Source of the DNA: Variovorax sp. HW608
GTDB lineage: Bacteria > Pseudomonadota > Gammaproteobacteria > Burkholderiales > Burkholderiaceae_C
NCBI RefSeq assembly: GCF_900090195.1
Contig: NZ_LT607803.1
Coordinates: 3,808,229 to 3,872,228, forward strand
Direction of reading: 5' to 3'
Length of the DNA stretch: 64,000 nt
The notes under the pieces were generated by a model, which searched no databases, had not been told where the DNA came from, and worked only from the letters and a program-made list of their open reading frames with translations. Shown here piece by piece: positions 8,009 to 15,683 of this stretch (position 1 is its first letter; every line of letters begins with the position of its first letter). Position numbers and translations under genes: made by a program.

Positions 8009-8647
8009 TCAGGTCTCTTCCTGGCCGACAGGCCGGTCGGTTTCAGGCACCACGCAACTCGCACATTCGCCGAGGTCTTCCAGCTCGGGCCAGGTCGGGT
8101 AGGTCTGCAGCCGGTCCCGGAAGACGGCCACGTGTTCGGCCACCGCGGCATCCGACGCGCTGCGCGCGCCATGGAAGATCAGCGGCGGCAGGAAGCGCAT
8201 GCCGCACAGGGCGGCCGTCTGCTCGTACGGCGGCAGGAAGGCGTCGAAGAAGTAGCGGTTGTAGCGCTGCGGGTGGTAGCTCTCTTCCGGCCCGCCGGTG
8301 GTCGCGACGAGCCAGAAGTCCTTGCCTTCGAGCTTGTTGCCGCCCTTGCCGTAGGCCCAGCCGTAGCTGAAGACGTCGTCCAGCCAGAGCTTCTGCAGCG
8401 ACGGCATCGAGTACCACTGGATGGGATGCAGCAGCACCAGCATTTCGGCGCGGGCGAGGCGGGCCTGCTCGGTCTTCACGTCGACCGCGTAATCGGGGTA
8501 GCTGTCGTAGAGGTCGTTCACGTCGACGCCCGGAATGCCGCGTGACGCCTTGAGCAACTGGAGGTTGACGCGCGAATCGCGCCATCGGGGGTGCGCGGCG
8601 ATCACATAGATGCGGGGGGCGCTTTCCGTGCTTGTTGTTGTGGGCAT
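8009..8647 (-). CDS. NAD(P)H oxidoreductase, Kef ancillary subunit (KefF/KefG family)
   Basis: Flavodoxin-like quinone reductase of 212 residues. The fold opens with RIYVIAAHPRWRDSRVN and carries LVLLHPIQWYSMPSLQKLWLDDVFSYGWAYG, the FMN and active-site signature of the NQO1/KefF/KefG family. In enterobacteria KefF and KefG bind and activate KefC and KefB. Here the gene is immediately upstream of kefC with only 2 bases between stop and start, so translational coupling and a physical partnership are likely. The extra C-terminal tail (about residues 185-212, rich in acidic residues and containing CASC) is not part of the core fold and I cannot assign it. A TATGTT hexamer ends 6 bases before the ATG. 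Confidence 0.87.
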   Translation of the reverse strand: MPTTTSTESAPRIYVIAAHPRWRDSRVNLQLLKASRGIPGVDVNDLYDSYPDYAVDVKTEQARLARAEMLVLLHPIQWYSMPSLQKLWLDDVFSYGWAYGKGGNKLEGKDFWLVATTGGPEESYHPQRYNRYFFDAFLPPYEQTAALCGMRFLPPLIFHGARSASDAAVAEHVAVFRDRLQTYPTWPELEDLGECASCVVPETDRPVGQEET

Positions 8648-8714
8648 TCCCGGAACATAGCGCACTCGGCTGGCAGCTACCATGACGCCTGTCTTCAGCC
8701 TCGAGGAGTCACAG

Positions 8715-9335
8715 ATGCCGGTGGTCCTGGTCGCCAATCCCAAGGGTGGGGTCGGAAAATCCACGCTTGCGACGAACATCGCGGGGTACTTCGCCAGCCG
8801 CGGCCATGCGGTGATGCTGGGCGACATCGATCGCCAGCAGTCGTCCCGGCTCTGGCTTGGCCTGCGGCCCCCCGAGGCGCGCGAGATCAGGACCTGGGAG
8901 GCTTCGGAGGACGGCGACGTGGTCCGGCCGCCGCGCGGCACGACGCATGCCGTCATCGACACGCCGGCGGGGCTGCACGGTTCGCGCTTCAAGGAGGTGG
9001 TCGCGCTCGCCGACAAGTTGCTGGTGCCGCTTCAGCCGAGCATCTTCGACATCTACGCGACGCGCGACTTCCTGGACAAGCTGCTTTCGCACCGCCGCGC
9101 CGAGAAGACCCAGATCGCGCTGGTCGGCATGCGGGTGGATGCGCGCACGCTCGCGGCCGACCGGCTGCGCGAATTCGTCGCCGGCCTCGACGTGCCGGTT
9201 CTCGGCGAACTGCGCGACACGCAGCACTATGTGCAGCTCGCGGCGCGTGGGCTGACGCTGTTCGACATCGCGCCCGGCCGGGTCCAGCGCGATCTGGAGC
9301 AATGGGAGCCCATTTGCCGCTGGCTGGACCAGTGA
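8715..9335 (+). CDS. Orphan ParA-family ATPase
   Basis: ParA/MinD-type ATPase of 206 residues. The deviant Walker A KGGVGKST is at 10-17 with the signature lysine K10, HAVIDTPAG serves as Walker B region, and LVPLQPSIFDIYATRDFL follows the family pattern. GAGGAG (8703-8708) fixes the ATG at 8715; twelve extra codons upstream are possible but lack a ribosome site. There is no parB, no centromere-like repeat and no partner gene beside it, so it is not a chromosome or plasmid par locus. Family members of this short kind position other cargo such as chemotaxis, polar or carboxysome proteins; its cargo is unknown here. Confidence 0.8.
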   Translation: MPVVLVANPKGGVGKSTLATNIAGYFASRGHAVMLGDIDRQQSSRLWLGLRPPEAREIRTWEASEDGDVVRPPRGTTHAVIDTPAGLHGSRFKEVVALADKLLVPLQPSIFDIYATRDFLDKLLSHRRAEKTQIALVGMRVDARTLAADRLREFVAGLDVPVLGELRDTQHYVQLAARGLTLFDIAPGRVQRDLEQWEPICRWLDQ

Positions 9336-9405
9336 CTTCGCCGGGTGCTGGTTTTCCCTAGAGGCGCATGTCGCCGCGCGGACAAGAGCCGCGCAGACCC
9401 GCCGC

Positions 9406-9411
9406 TAAAGT
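9406..9411 (+). promoter_or_regulatory. -10-like box directly before the MaoC gene
   Basis: TAAAGT ends 7 bases before the ATG at 9419. A start site 6-8 bases downstream of the box would fall on the start codon itself, so the mRNA would be leaderless. No convincing -35 is seen. Confidence 0.35.
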
Positions 9412-9418
9412 GAACCGC

Positions 9419-9877
9419 ATGCAAAAGACCTTCCAGACCCTTCAGGATCTGGCCGCATGCGTCGGCCAGGAAGTCGCGGTGAGCGAGTGGATCACCGTCA
9501 CGCAGGAACAGGTCAACCTGTTCGCCGAAGCGACCGGCGATCATCAATGGATTCACGTCGATGTCGAAAAGGCCAAGGCCGGGCCCTTCGGCGGACCGAT
9601 CGCGCATGGTTTCCTGACGCTCTCGCTGGTGCCGCGCATCTTCGATTCCTCCATCAGCGTGGTCGAGTCGGGCATGGGCGTGAACTACGGCTTGAACCGC
9701 GTGCGCTTCATGTCGCCGGTGCCGGTCGGCGGGCGGGTGCGCGGTCGCCTGAAGCTGCTGTCGTCGGAGCCGATCGCAAACCACGGGCTCCAGATGACCT
9801 GGGAGGTCACGATCGAACTCGAAGGATCGGCCAAGCCGGCCTGCGTCGCCGAATCGGTGGCGCGGCGCTATCCCTGA
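9419..9877 (+). CDS. MaoC-family (R)-enoyl-CoA hydratase
   Basis: Hot-dog fold dehydratase of 152 residues. The hydratase-2 motif lies in FAEATGDHQWIHVDVEKA followed by GPFGGPIAHGFLTLSL, giving the catalytic aspartate-histidine dyad of (R)-specific enoyl-CoA hydratases. Length equals the usual single-domain size (about 150). It stands alone between parA and the convergent trmL, with only 6 bases before the trmL stop. Substrate chain length is unknown; roles range from polyhydroxyalkanoate precursor supply to acyl-CoA breakdown. The start codon is chosen because the protein begins in register with relatives (MQKTFQTLQDL); there is no ribosome site, only the -10-like box. Confidence 0.86.
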   Translation: MQKTFQTLQDLAACVGQEVAVSEWITVTQEQVNLFAEATGDHQWIHVDVEKAKAGPFGGPIAHGFLTLSLVPRIFDSSISVVESGMGVNYGLNRVRFMSPVPVGGRVRGRLKLLSSEPIANHGLQMTWEVTIELEGSAKPACVAESVARRYP

Positions 9878-9883
9878 CCGTCC

Positions 9884-10345
9884 TTACGCAAATCCGTTCT
9901 GCCGCCAGGCCTCGAACACGGTGACCGCCACCGCGTTCGACAGGTTCAGGCTTCGCTGCCCTTCGCGCATCGGCAGACGCAGGCGCTGGGCCGGCGGGAA
10001 CGAATCGCGCAGTTCGGGCGCCAGTCCGCGGGTCTCGGCGCCGAAGACGAACCAGTCGCCGGGGCGGAAAGCGATGTCGTGGACCGGCCGCGAGCCGCGC
10101 GTGGTGAGCGCGAACATCCGGTCGGCGGGAGGCCGTTCGCTGTCCAGCAATGCCTGCCAGCTCGGATGCCGCAGCACCTTCGCGTACTCGTGATAGTCGA
10201 GGCCCGCGCGACGCAGCAGCTTGTCGTCCATGGAAAAACCGAGCGGTTCGACCAGATGCAGCGTGCAGCCGGTGTTGGCCGCCAGCCGGATGACGTTGCC
10301 GGTGTTGGGCGGAATTTCGGGCTCGACGAGAACGATATGGAACAT
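9884..10345 (-). CDS. trmL: tRNA (cytidine(34)-2'-O)-methyltransferase
   Basis: SPOUT-class RNA methyltransferase of 153 residues that 2'-O-methylates the wobble base of leucine tRNAs. MFHIVLVEPEIPPNTGNVIRLAANTG opens the fold and the trefoil-knot SAM site is visible as VFGAETRGL (about 107-115), LRLPM and SLNLSNAVAVTVFE. Length and motifs match E. coli TrmL (157 residues) closely. GACAAT ends 7 bases before the ATG, with no ribosome site, so the message may be leaderless. It is convergent with the MaoC gene and co-directional with comF only across a short gap on the same strand (comF ends 29 bases upstream). Confidence 0.93.
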   Translation of the reverse strand: MFHIVLVEPEIPPNTGNVIRLAANTGCTLHLVEPLGFSMDDKLLRRAGLDYHEYAKVLRHPSWQALLDSERPPADRMFALTTRGSRPVHDIAFRPGDWFVFGAETRGLAPELRDSFPPAQRLRLPMREGQRSLNLSNAVAVTVFEAWRQNGFA

Positions 10346-10352
10346 GGCGGCG

Positions 10353-10358
10353 ATTGTC
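10353..10358 (-). promoter_or_regulatory. -10-like box directly before trmL
   Basis: GACAAT on the minus strand is followed by seven bases (CGCCGCC) and then the trmL ATG. It lies in the short gap after the comF stop, so trmL may have its own start at or next to its first codon. Confidence 0.35.
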
Positions 10359-10374
10359 CGCGCCGGCGCGGCGA

Positions 10375-11091
10375 TCAGGCCGGCAGGTCGGTTCGTGCCA
10401 GCACGATCGCCGTGATGTGCGAGGCGCCGCCCCGGCGCAGCACCTCGGCGGCAGTGAAGACCGATGCGCCGGTCGTCATGACATCGTCCACCAGCACGAC
10501 ACGCCGGTTGCGCACGGCGGCGGCCCGCAGCGGCTCGAGGGCGAACATGCCGCGCAGGTTGCGCAGCCGTTCCGCGCGTGTCAGCCGGTTCTGGGCGGGG
10601 GCGTCGCGCGTGCGCAGCAGGATCGCGGGGTCGGTGGTGTCCGGTGCGAGCCGCTTGGCCAGCTCGTGCGCCTGATTGAAGCCACGCTCGCGCATCCGGG
10701 CGGAGGTCAGCGGCATCGGCAGCACGATGTCGGCCTGTTCGATCGCTGCTTCGATCCAGGGCGCGCTTCGCAGCAGCGTGGCGAGCGGGGAGGCGAGTCC
10801 GGCGTTGCCGCGAAACTTGAATTCGGCGATGCGCTCCGGCCAGGGCCATGCATATGCGCAGGCGGCGAGGCAGGCGTCGAGCGGCGGCGGGTCCGACACG
10901 CAGGCGCCGCAGCGCGAAACGCCCGCAGGGACGGGCAGCGCACAGCTGATGCACCGCGGCATCGGCGACGCAAAGCGCGCCACGCACGCATCGCAGATCG
11001 GCTGGGCCGGCCAGGCGCGGCAGACGGCACATTGGCTCGGCAGTCCGGCCGCGATCGATGGGAAAGCCCTTTGGGCCCAGCGTCTGAGCAT
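10375..11091 (-). CDS. ComF family phosphoribosyltransferase-like protein
   Basis: ComF/GntX-like protein of 238 residues. An N-terminal double zinc-binding region is visible (CAVC, CDAC, CISC, CGAC pairs within residues 21-64), followed by a type I phosphoribosyltransferase fold with the PRPP loop VVLVDDVMTTGAS near 200. ComF is required for uptake of single-stranded DNA in naturally competent bacteria; many non-competent species also keep it and its reaction is unsettled. It is divergent from the BioC-like gene with only 22 bases between the two start codons, so the promoters must overlap (TATATT on this strand, TATACT on the other). Confidence 0.9.
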   Translation of the reverse strand: MLRRWAQRAFPSIAAGLPSQCAVCRAWPAQPICDACVARFASPMPRCISCALPVPAGVSRCGACVSDPPPLDACLAACAYAWPWPERIAEFKFRGNAGLASPLATLLRSAPWIEAAIEQADIVLPMPLTSARMRERGFNQAHELAKRLAPDTTDPAILLRTRDAPAQNRLTRAERLRNLRGMFALEPLRAAAVRNRRVVLVDDVMTTGASVFTAAEVLRRGGASHITAIVLARTDLPA

Positions 11092-11098
11092 CCCTCAA

Positions 11099-11104
11099 TA
11101 TACT
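11099..11104 (+). promoter_or_regulatory. -10-like box before the BioC-like gene, within a 22-base divergent spacer
   Basis: TATACT ends 9 bases before the ATG at 11114. The same AT stretch read on the other strand gives TATATT five bases before the comF ATG. Both genes would therefore have extremely short or no leaders and share one opened region. Confidence 0.4.
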
Positions 11105-11113
11105 GAGCGGCCC

Positions 11114-12028
11114 ATGCCCCCAGTCCCTCCCCATCGCCCGCCGACCATCGATGCCCCGGCGGCCGCGCGGTGGAACCGGCTCGCGCCGTCTTCGGGATCT
11201 GCGTGGCTGCACGAGGAGATCGGGCGCCGCATGGAGGACCGGCTCCAGTGGATCAAGTCCCGCCCGCGCCATTGGGCCGATTGGTCGCCGCTTCGGGGCG
11301 GACTGGAAACCCACGAGCGGGTGGCGCGCCGCTACCGGGACGCCACCGCCTACGTCATCGAGCCCGAGCCCTCGCTCGTCGTACCGACCGGGAAGTCGCT
11401 GACCGCCCCGTGGTGGACCGCCCGGCGGTGGCAGGGTGGCCAGCCGACGTTCGAGGCCCCGCCGGAAGACGGGGTGGATCTGCTCTGGGCCAACATGGCG
11501 CTGCACATGGCGGCCGATCCTGGGGCGCTGATCGGCCAGTGGCACAAGCGCGTGGCGACCGACGGCTTCCTGATGTTCTCGTGCTTCGGGCCGGACACCC
11601 TTCGGGAATTGCGCGCGCTCCACGAGCGCCTCGGCTGGCCGCCGGCGAGCCACCAGTTCACCGACATGCACGACTGGGGCGACATGCTGGTCGGGGCCGG
11701 CTTCGCCGAGCCGGTGATGGACATGGAGCGCATCGTCCTGACCTGGACCAGCGCGGACGCGGCGCTGGCCGAACTGCGATCGCTGGGCCGGAACCTCCAT
11801 CCGGCGCGCTTTCCGGCGCTGCGCGGCAAGCGCTGGCGGCAGGCGCTCTGTGCGGCACTGCCCGAGCTGGCGCCAGCCGAAGAGGGCGCAGGCAAGATCG
11901 CGCTGACCTTCGAAATCATCTACGGACACGCCTTCAAGCCCGCGCCGCGGGTGGCGCTTTCCGGCGAGAGCGCGGTCTCGCTGCGCGAGATGCGCGAGAT
12001 GCTTCAACGCGGTCGCCCGGGTGCGTGA
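11114..12028 (+). CDS. BioC-like SAM-dependent methyltransferase with a degenerate motif I
   Basis: Protein of 304 residues that resembles malonyl-ACP O-methyltransferase (BioC) relatives in its C-terminal half: LLWANMALHMAADP (about 122-135), FLMFSCFGPDTLRELR (about 153-168) and FTDMHDWGDMLVGAGF are the BioC-type post-motifs. The N-terminal half, where the SAM-binding glycine-rich loop DxGxGxG should be, has no such motif; residues 60-90 read through charged sequence without it. Either the protein has lost SAM binding or it binds in a modified way. No other biotin gene is near. Similar proteins seem to be common in Comamonadaceae, judged from memory only, so this is probably a family trait and not a recent decay. 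Confidence 0.72.
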   Translation: MPPVPPHRPPTIDAPAAARWNRLAPSSGSAWLHEEIGRRMEDRLQWIKSRPRHWADWSPLRGGLETHERVARRYRDATAYVIEPEPSLVVPTGKSLTAPWWTARRWQGGQPTFEAPPEDGVDLLWANMALHMAADPGALIGQWHKRVATDGFLMFSCFGPDTLRELRALHERLGWPPASHQFTDMHDWGDMLVGAGFAEPVMDMERIVLTWTSADAALAELRSLGRNLHPARFPALRGKRWRQALCAALPELAPAEEGAGKIALTFEIIYGHAFKPAPRVALSGESAVSLREMREMLQRGRPGA

Positions 12029-12047
12029 GGCGGCGCTTGTTCACCGC

Positions 12048-12053
12048 TACAAT
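12048..12053 (+). promoter_or_regulatory. -10-like box upstream of the cytochrome oxidase cluster
   Basis: TACAAT lies about 95 bases before the start of the DUF2244 gene. It is the best -10 match in the gap between the methyltransferase and the cox cluster; no strong -35 stands 16-18 bases upstream. Confidence 0.35.
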
Positions 12054-12148
12054 CCGGCGCTGCGTGAACTCCGGGTATTGTCCCGTGACCGAGGCCTGTC
12101 GAACATGGGTTTGACAGCGATCGACGCACCGATTTGCTGAACTCGCCC

Positions 12149-12625
12149 GTGTCGAATTCCGTGTTTCGTTTTGCCACCGTTTCAGGACAGAGCGTTCATT
12201 GGTTTCTGAAACGCAATTGCTCGGTCACGCCGAGCCAGCTCGGCTGGCTGTATGCATCTATCTGCGTAGTTTCCCTAGGCATCGGCGCTTTCTTCTGGCG
12301 GGGCGGCGCGCGCCTTGTCCTACCATTCACCTGGCTCGAACTCACCGCGGTCGGGATCGCATTCATCCTTTACGCGCGCCACGCCACTGACGGCGAAAAG
12401 ATCGCCCTGCAGGGCGGGCGGCTGGTGGTCGAGCTCGAGAGCGGCGGCCACTGCGAACGTACGGAATTCTTGCCGCACCAGGTGCGGGTCGAGCCCCAGG
12501 ACAGCGACCGTTCGCTGATCGAGGTCTCGGGTCAAGGTCGTTCGGTCAGGGTGGGGCGCTATGTGCGCCCGGAGTTGCGCGCGGCGCTGGCGCGCGAAAT
12601 TCGCATGGCATTGCGCAGCGCCTGA
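12149..12625 (+). CDS. DUF2244 membrane protein at the head of the cox cluster
   Basis: Membrane protein of 158 residues. Two hydrophobic segments (about 27-44 and 53-74) flank a short loop, and a soluble C-terminal domain follows with GGRLVVELESGG and VRVGRYVRPELRAALAREIR, the conserved end of DUF2244. Many beta- and alphaproteobacteria carry this gene beside cytochrome oxidase genes, but its function is unknown. The start is uncertain: in-frame TTG at 12134 and GTG at 12149 or 12161 are all possible and none has a good ribosome site; I use GTG 12149. It ends 65 bases before coxB on the same strand, so co-transcription is likely. Confidence 0.75.
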   Translation: MSNSVFRFATVSGQSVHWFLKRNCSVTPSQLGWLYASICVVSLGIGAFFWRGGARLVLPFTWLELTAVGIAFILYARHATDGEKIALQGGRLVVELESGGHCERTEFLPHQVRVEPQDSDRSLIEVSGQGRSVRVGRYVRPELRAALAREIRMALRSA

Positions 12626-12690
12626 GGGGGCGCCGGAATGCATCACCGTGGGGACCGGTGGGTTAACTGGAAAATGAAAAAGTGAACACG

Positions 12691-13869
12691 ATGAAGAGCA
12701 ATTGGCGGAACAAGATTTGGCCAGCGAATCTGCTGCTGGCGGCCAGTGCGGCGTTCAGCGGCGCAGCACACGCAGTCAACGACCTGCCTGGCGGCCCGTC
12801 GGTGCGTCAGTTGAATCTTCCGGTGGGGGTCACCAAGATCGCCCAGGAGCAACACTTCCTCCACACCGTGATGCTGGTGCTTTGCACCATCATCTTCGTG
12901 GCCGTGTTCTCGGTCATGTTCTATTCGATCTGGAAGCACCGCAAGTCGGTCGGCCACAAGGCGGCCAACTTCCATGAGTCGGTGGTGGTCGAAGTCATCT
13001 GGACGGTCGTGCCCTTCATCATCGTGATCCTGATGGCGCTGCCCGCGACCCGGGTCCTGGTGGCGCAGAAGGACACCTCCAATTCCGACCTCACCATCAA
13101 GGTCACCGGCTACCAGTGGAAGTGGGGCTACGACTACCTCAAGGGCGAGGGCGAGGGCCTCTCGTTCATCTCGACGCTCGACGCATCGCACCGCGCGCTG
13201 TCCGATGCGGGCGCCCACGGCGACGTACCCGACAACTTCCTGCTCAAGGTCGACAACCCGCTGGTCGTGCCGGTCAATACCAAGGTCCGCGTCATCGTCA
13301 CCGCCAACGACGTGATCCACGCCTTCGCGGTGCCGCAGTTCGGCGTCAAGCAGGACGCGATCCCCGGGTTCGTGCGCGACACCTGGTTCCGTGTCGAGAA
13401 GGTCGGCGACTACTTCGGCCAGTGCCAGGAACTCTGCGGCAAGGAGCACGCCTTCATGCCGATCCACGTGAAGGTGCTCGCCGCCGCCGACTACACCGCC
13501 TGGGTCGACGGCAAGCGCAAGGAAGCCGCGGCCAAGCAGGACGATCCCAACAAGGTCTGGACGCTGCCGGACATGCTGGCGCGCGGCGAGAAGGTCTACG
13601 CCGCCAACTGCGCCGCCTGCCACCAGGCCAACGGCAAGGGCGCCGGCCCGATCAAGCCGCTGGACGGCTCGCCGACCGTGCTCAACGCGGACCACAAGCT
13701 GCAGCTCCACACGGTGCTCAATGGCCAGAACAACGGCGCCATGCCTTCGTGGAAGGCGCTGAGCGACACCGACATCGCTGCCGTGGTGACCTTCACGAAG
13801 AACGCCTGGTCCAACAAGACCGGCCAGCTGGTGCAACCGGCCGAAGTGCTGGCGGAGCGCGGCAAGTAA
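12691..13869 (+). CDS. coxB: Cytochrome c oxidase subunit II with fused cytochrome c domain
   Basis: Subunit II of 392 residues. A signal sequence (about 1-28) is followed by two transmembrane helices (about 58-80 and 100-120), then the periplasmic cupredoxin domain with the full CuA set: H210, C245, E247, C249, H253 and M256. After a linker, residues 293-380 form a class I cytochrome c with heme motif CAACH (307-311) and axial M351 in GAMPSW. Such c-fused subunits define caa3-type oxidases. The ATG at 12691 is used; GTG at 12682 in the same frame would add three residues and has a GGA about ten bases upstream. ctaD follows after 41 bases. Confidence 0.95.
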   Translation: MKSNWRNKIWPANLLLAASAAFSGAAHAVNDLPGGPSVRQLNLPVGVTKIAQEQHFLHTVMLVLCTIIFVAVFSVMFYSIWKHRKSVGHKAANFHESVVVEVIWTVVPFIIVILMALPATRVLVAQKDTSNSDLTIKVTGYQWKWGYDYLKGEGEGLSFISTLDASHRALSDAGAHGDVPDNFLLKVDNPLVVPVNTKVRVIVTANDVIHAFAVPQFGVKQDAIPGFVRDTWFRVEKVGDYFGQCQELCGKEHAFMPIHVKVLAAADYTAWVDGKRKEAAAKQDDPNKVWTLPDMLARGEKVYAANCAACHQANGKGAGPIKPLDGSPTVLNADHKLQLHTVLNGQNNGAMPSWKALSDTDIAAVVTFTKNAWSNKTGQLVQPAEVLAERGK

Positions 13870-13910
13870 GCCGCCCGCCCCGTGACGAAGAGTTTGCAAG
13901 GAATACCAAG

Positions 13911-15548
13911 ATGAGCGCAGTCCTCGATCCCCACGGTCAAGCACACGGCCACGGCGACCATGCCCACGACGACCATCACCACGCGCCGACCGGCTGGCGC
14001 CGCTGGGTGTTCGCGACCAACCACAAGGACATCGGCACGCTGTACCTGCTGTTCTCGTTCACCATGCTGATGGTGGGCGGCGTGCTGGCGCTCCTGATCC
14101 GCGCCGAGCTGTTCCAGCCCGGCCTGCAACTGGTCAACCCCGAGCTGTTCAACCAGTTCACCACGATGCATGGCCTGATCATGGTGTTCGGCGCGATCAT
14201 GCCGGCCTTCGTCGGCTTCGCGAACTGGATGATCCCGATGCAGATCGGCGCCTCGGACATGGCGTTCGCGCGCATGAACAACTTCAGCTTCTGGCTGCTG
14301 ATCCCCGCGGCGATCATGCTCGTGGGCTCGTTCTTCATGCCCGGCGGCGCACCGGCCGCGGGCTGGACGCTGTATGCGCCTCTCACCTTGCAGATGGGCC
14401 CCTCGATGGACGCCGGCATTTTCGCGATGCACATCATGGGCGCTTCGTCGATCATGGGCTCGATCAACATCATCGTGACCATCCTCAACATGCGCGCCCC
14501 CGGCATGACGCTAATGAAGATGCCGATGTTCTGCTGGACCTGGCTCATCACCGCCTACCTGCTGATCGCGGTGATGCCGGTGCTCGCCGGCGCAATCACG
14601 ATGACGCTGACCGACCGCCACTTCGGCACCAGCTTCTTCAACCCCGCCGGCGGCGGCGACCCGGTGATGTACCAGCACATCTTCTGGTTCTTCGGCCACC
14701 CCGAGGTCTACATCATGATCCTGCCGGCGTTCGGCATCGTCAGCCAGATCGTCCCGGCCTTCGCGCGCAAGAAGCTCTTCGGCTATGCGTCGATGGTGTA
14801 TGCCACTTCGTCGATCGCGATCCTGTCGTTCATCGTCTGGGCGCACCACATGTTCACGACCGGCATGCCGCTCACCGGCCAGCTGTTCTTCATGTACGCG
14901 ACCATGCTGATCGCGGTGCCGACCGCGGTGAAGATCTTCAACTGGATCGCGACCATGTGGCAGGGCTCGATGACCTTCGAGACGCCGATGCTGTTCGCGG
15001 TCGGCTTCATCTTCGTGTTCACGATGGGCGGCTTCACCGGCCTGATCCTCGCAGTGGCGCCGATCGACACGCAGCTGCAGGACACCTACTACGTCGTCGC
15101 CCACTTCCACTATGTGCTCGTGGCCGGCTCGCTCTATGCGATGTTCGCCGGCTTCTACTACTGGTCGCCGAAGTGGACCGGCGTGATGTACAACGAAGCG
15201 CGCGGCAAGGTCCACTTCTGGTGGTCGCTGATCTCGTTCAACGTCACCTTCTTCCCGATGCACTTCCTGGGTCTGGCCGGCATGCCCCGTCGCTATGCCG
15301 ACTACCCGATGCAGTTCGCCGACTTCAATGCAGTCGCATCGGTCGGCGCGTTCGCCTTCGGTCTGGCGCAGGTCTACTTCTTCTTCTTCATCGTGCTGCC
15401 GACGATGCTCGGCAAGGGCGAGAAGGCGACCCAGAAGCCGTGGGAGGCTGCCGAGGGCCTGGAGTGGGAAGTGCCTTCGCCGGCACCGTTCCACACCTTC
15501 GAGACCCCGCCCAAGCTCGATGCCACCGCCACCAAGGTGATCGGCTGA
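13911..15548 (+). CDS. ctaD: Cytochrome c oxidase subunit I
   Basis: Catalytic heme-copper subunit of 545 residues with about twelve transmembrane helices. The low-spin heme histidine is in FTTMHGLIMVFG, the CuB histidine-tyrosine pair in WFFGHPEVYIMILPAFG, the other CuB ligands in WAHHMF, and the heme a3 ligand region in VVAHFHYVLVAGS. The glutamate of GHPEVY marks a type A1 oxidase with D and K proton channels. AAGGA sits eight bases before the ATG. The first 26 residues are unusual in holding eight histidines mixed with glycine and aspartate, a likely metal-binding tail. It is preceded by coxB and followed after 13 bases by a tiny assembly gene. Confidence 0.97.
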   Translation: MSAVLDPHGQAHGHGDHAHDDHHHAPTGWRRWVFATNHKDIGTLYLLFSFTMLMVGGVLALLIRAELFQPGLQLVNPELFNQFTTMHGLIMVFGAIMPAFVGFANWMIPMQIGASDMAFARMNNFSFWLLIPAAIMLVGSFFMPGGAPAAGWTLYAPLTLQMGPSMDAGIFAMHIMGASSIMGSINIIVTILNMRAPGMTLMKMPMFCWTWLITAYLLIAVMPVLAGAITMTLTDRHFGTSFFNPAGGGDPVMYQHIFWFFGHPEVYIMILPAFGIVSQIVPAFARKKLFGYASMVYATSSIAILSFIVWAHHMFTTGMPLTGQLFFMYATMLIAVPTAVKIFNWIATMWQGSMTFETPMLFAVGFIFVFTMGGFTGLILAVAPIDTQLQDTYYVVAHFHYVLVAGSLYAMFAGFYYWSPKWTGVMYNEARGKVHFWWSLISFNVTFFPMHFLGLAGMPRRYADYPMQFADFNAVASVGAFAFGLAQVYFFFFIVLPTMLGKGEKATQKPWEAAEGLEWEVPSPAPFHTFETPPKLDATATKVIG

Positions 15549-15561
15549 GTCAAGGCGCGTG

Positions 15562-15672
15562 ATGACACCCGAGCAAAAGAAGAGCAACCGCCGCCTGGGG
15601 CTGATACTGGCCTCCATCGCGCTGATGTTCTTCATCGGCTTCATCGTCCGCATGGTCTGGGTTGGGCATTAA
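15562..15672 (+). CDS. Cytochrome oxidase small assembly protein, 36 residues
   Basis: A 36-codon gene beginning MTPEQKKSNRRLGLI, with a lysine- and arginine-rich head and one transmembrane helix (about 13-33: ILASIALMFFIGFIVRMVW). It occupies the space between ctaD (13 bases upstream) and ctaG (11 bases downstream), leaving no other use for that stretch. Betaproteobacterial cox clusters regularly hold such a single-helix gene at this place, annotated as a small assembly protein. Its role is presumed to be help in building subunit I or CuB delivery; nothing in the sequence shows a metal site. GTG at 15559 is an alternative start one codon earlier. Confidence 0.8.
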   Translation: MTPEQKKSNRRLGLILASIALMFFIGFIVRMVWVGH

Positions 15673-15683
15673 GGGGCACCGCC

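Noticed and set aside
8715..9335. Chromosome partition locus or plasmid origin
   Set aside because: No parB, no parS-like repeats and no replication gene are near; the flanks are ordinary chromosomal genes.
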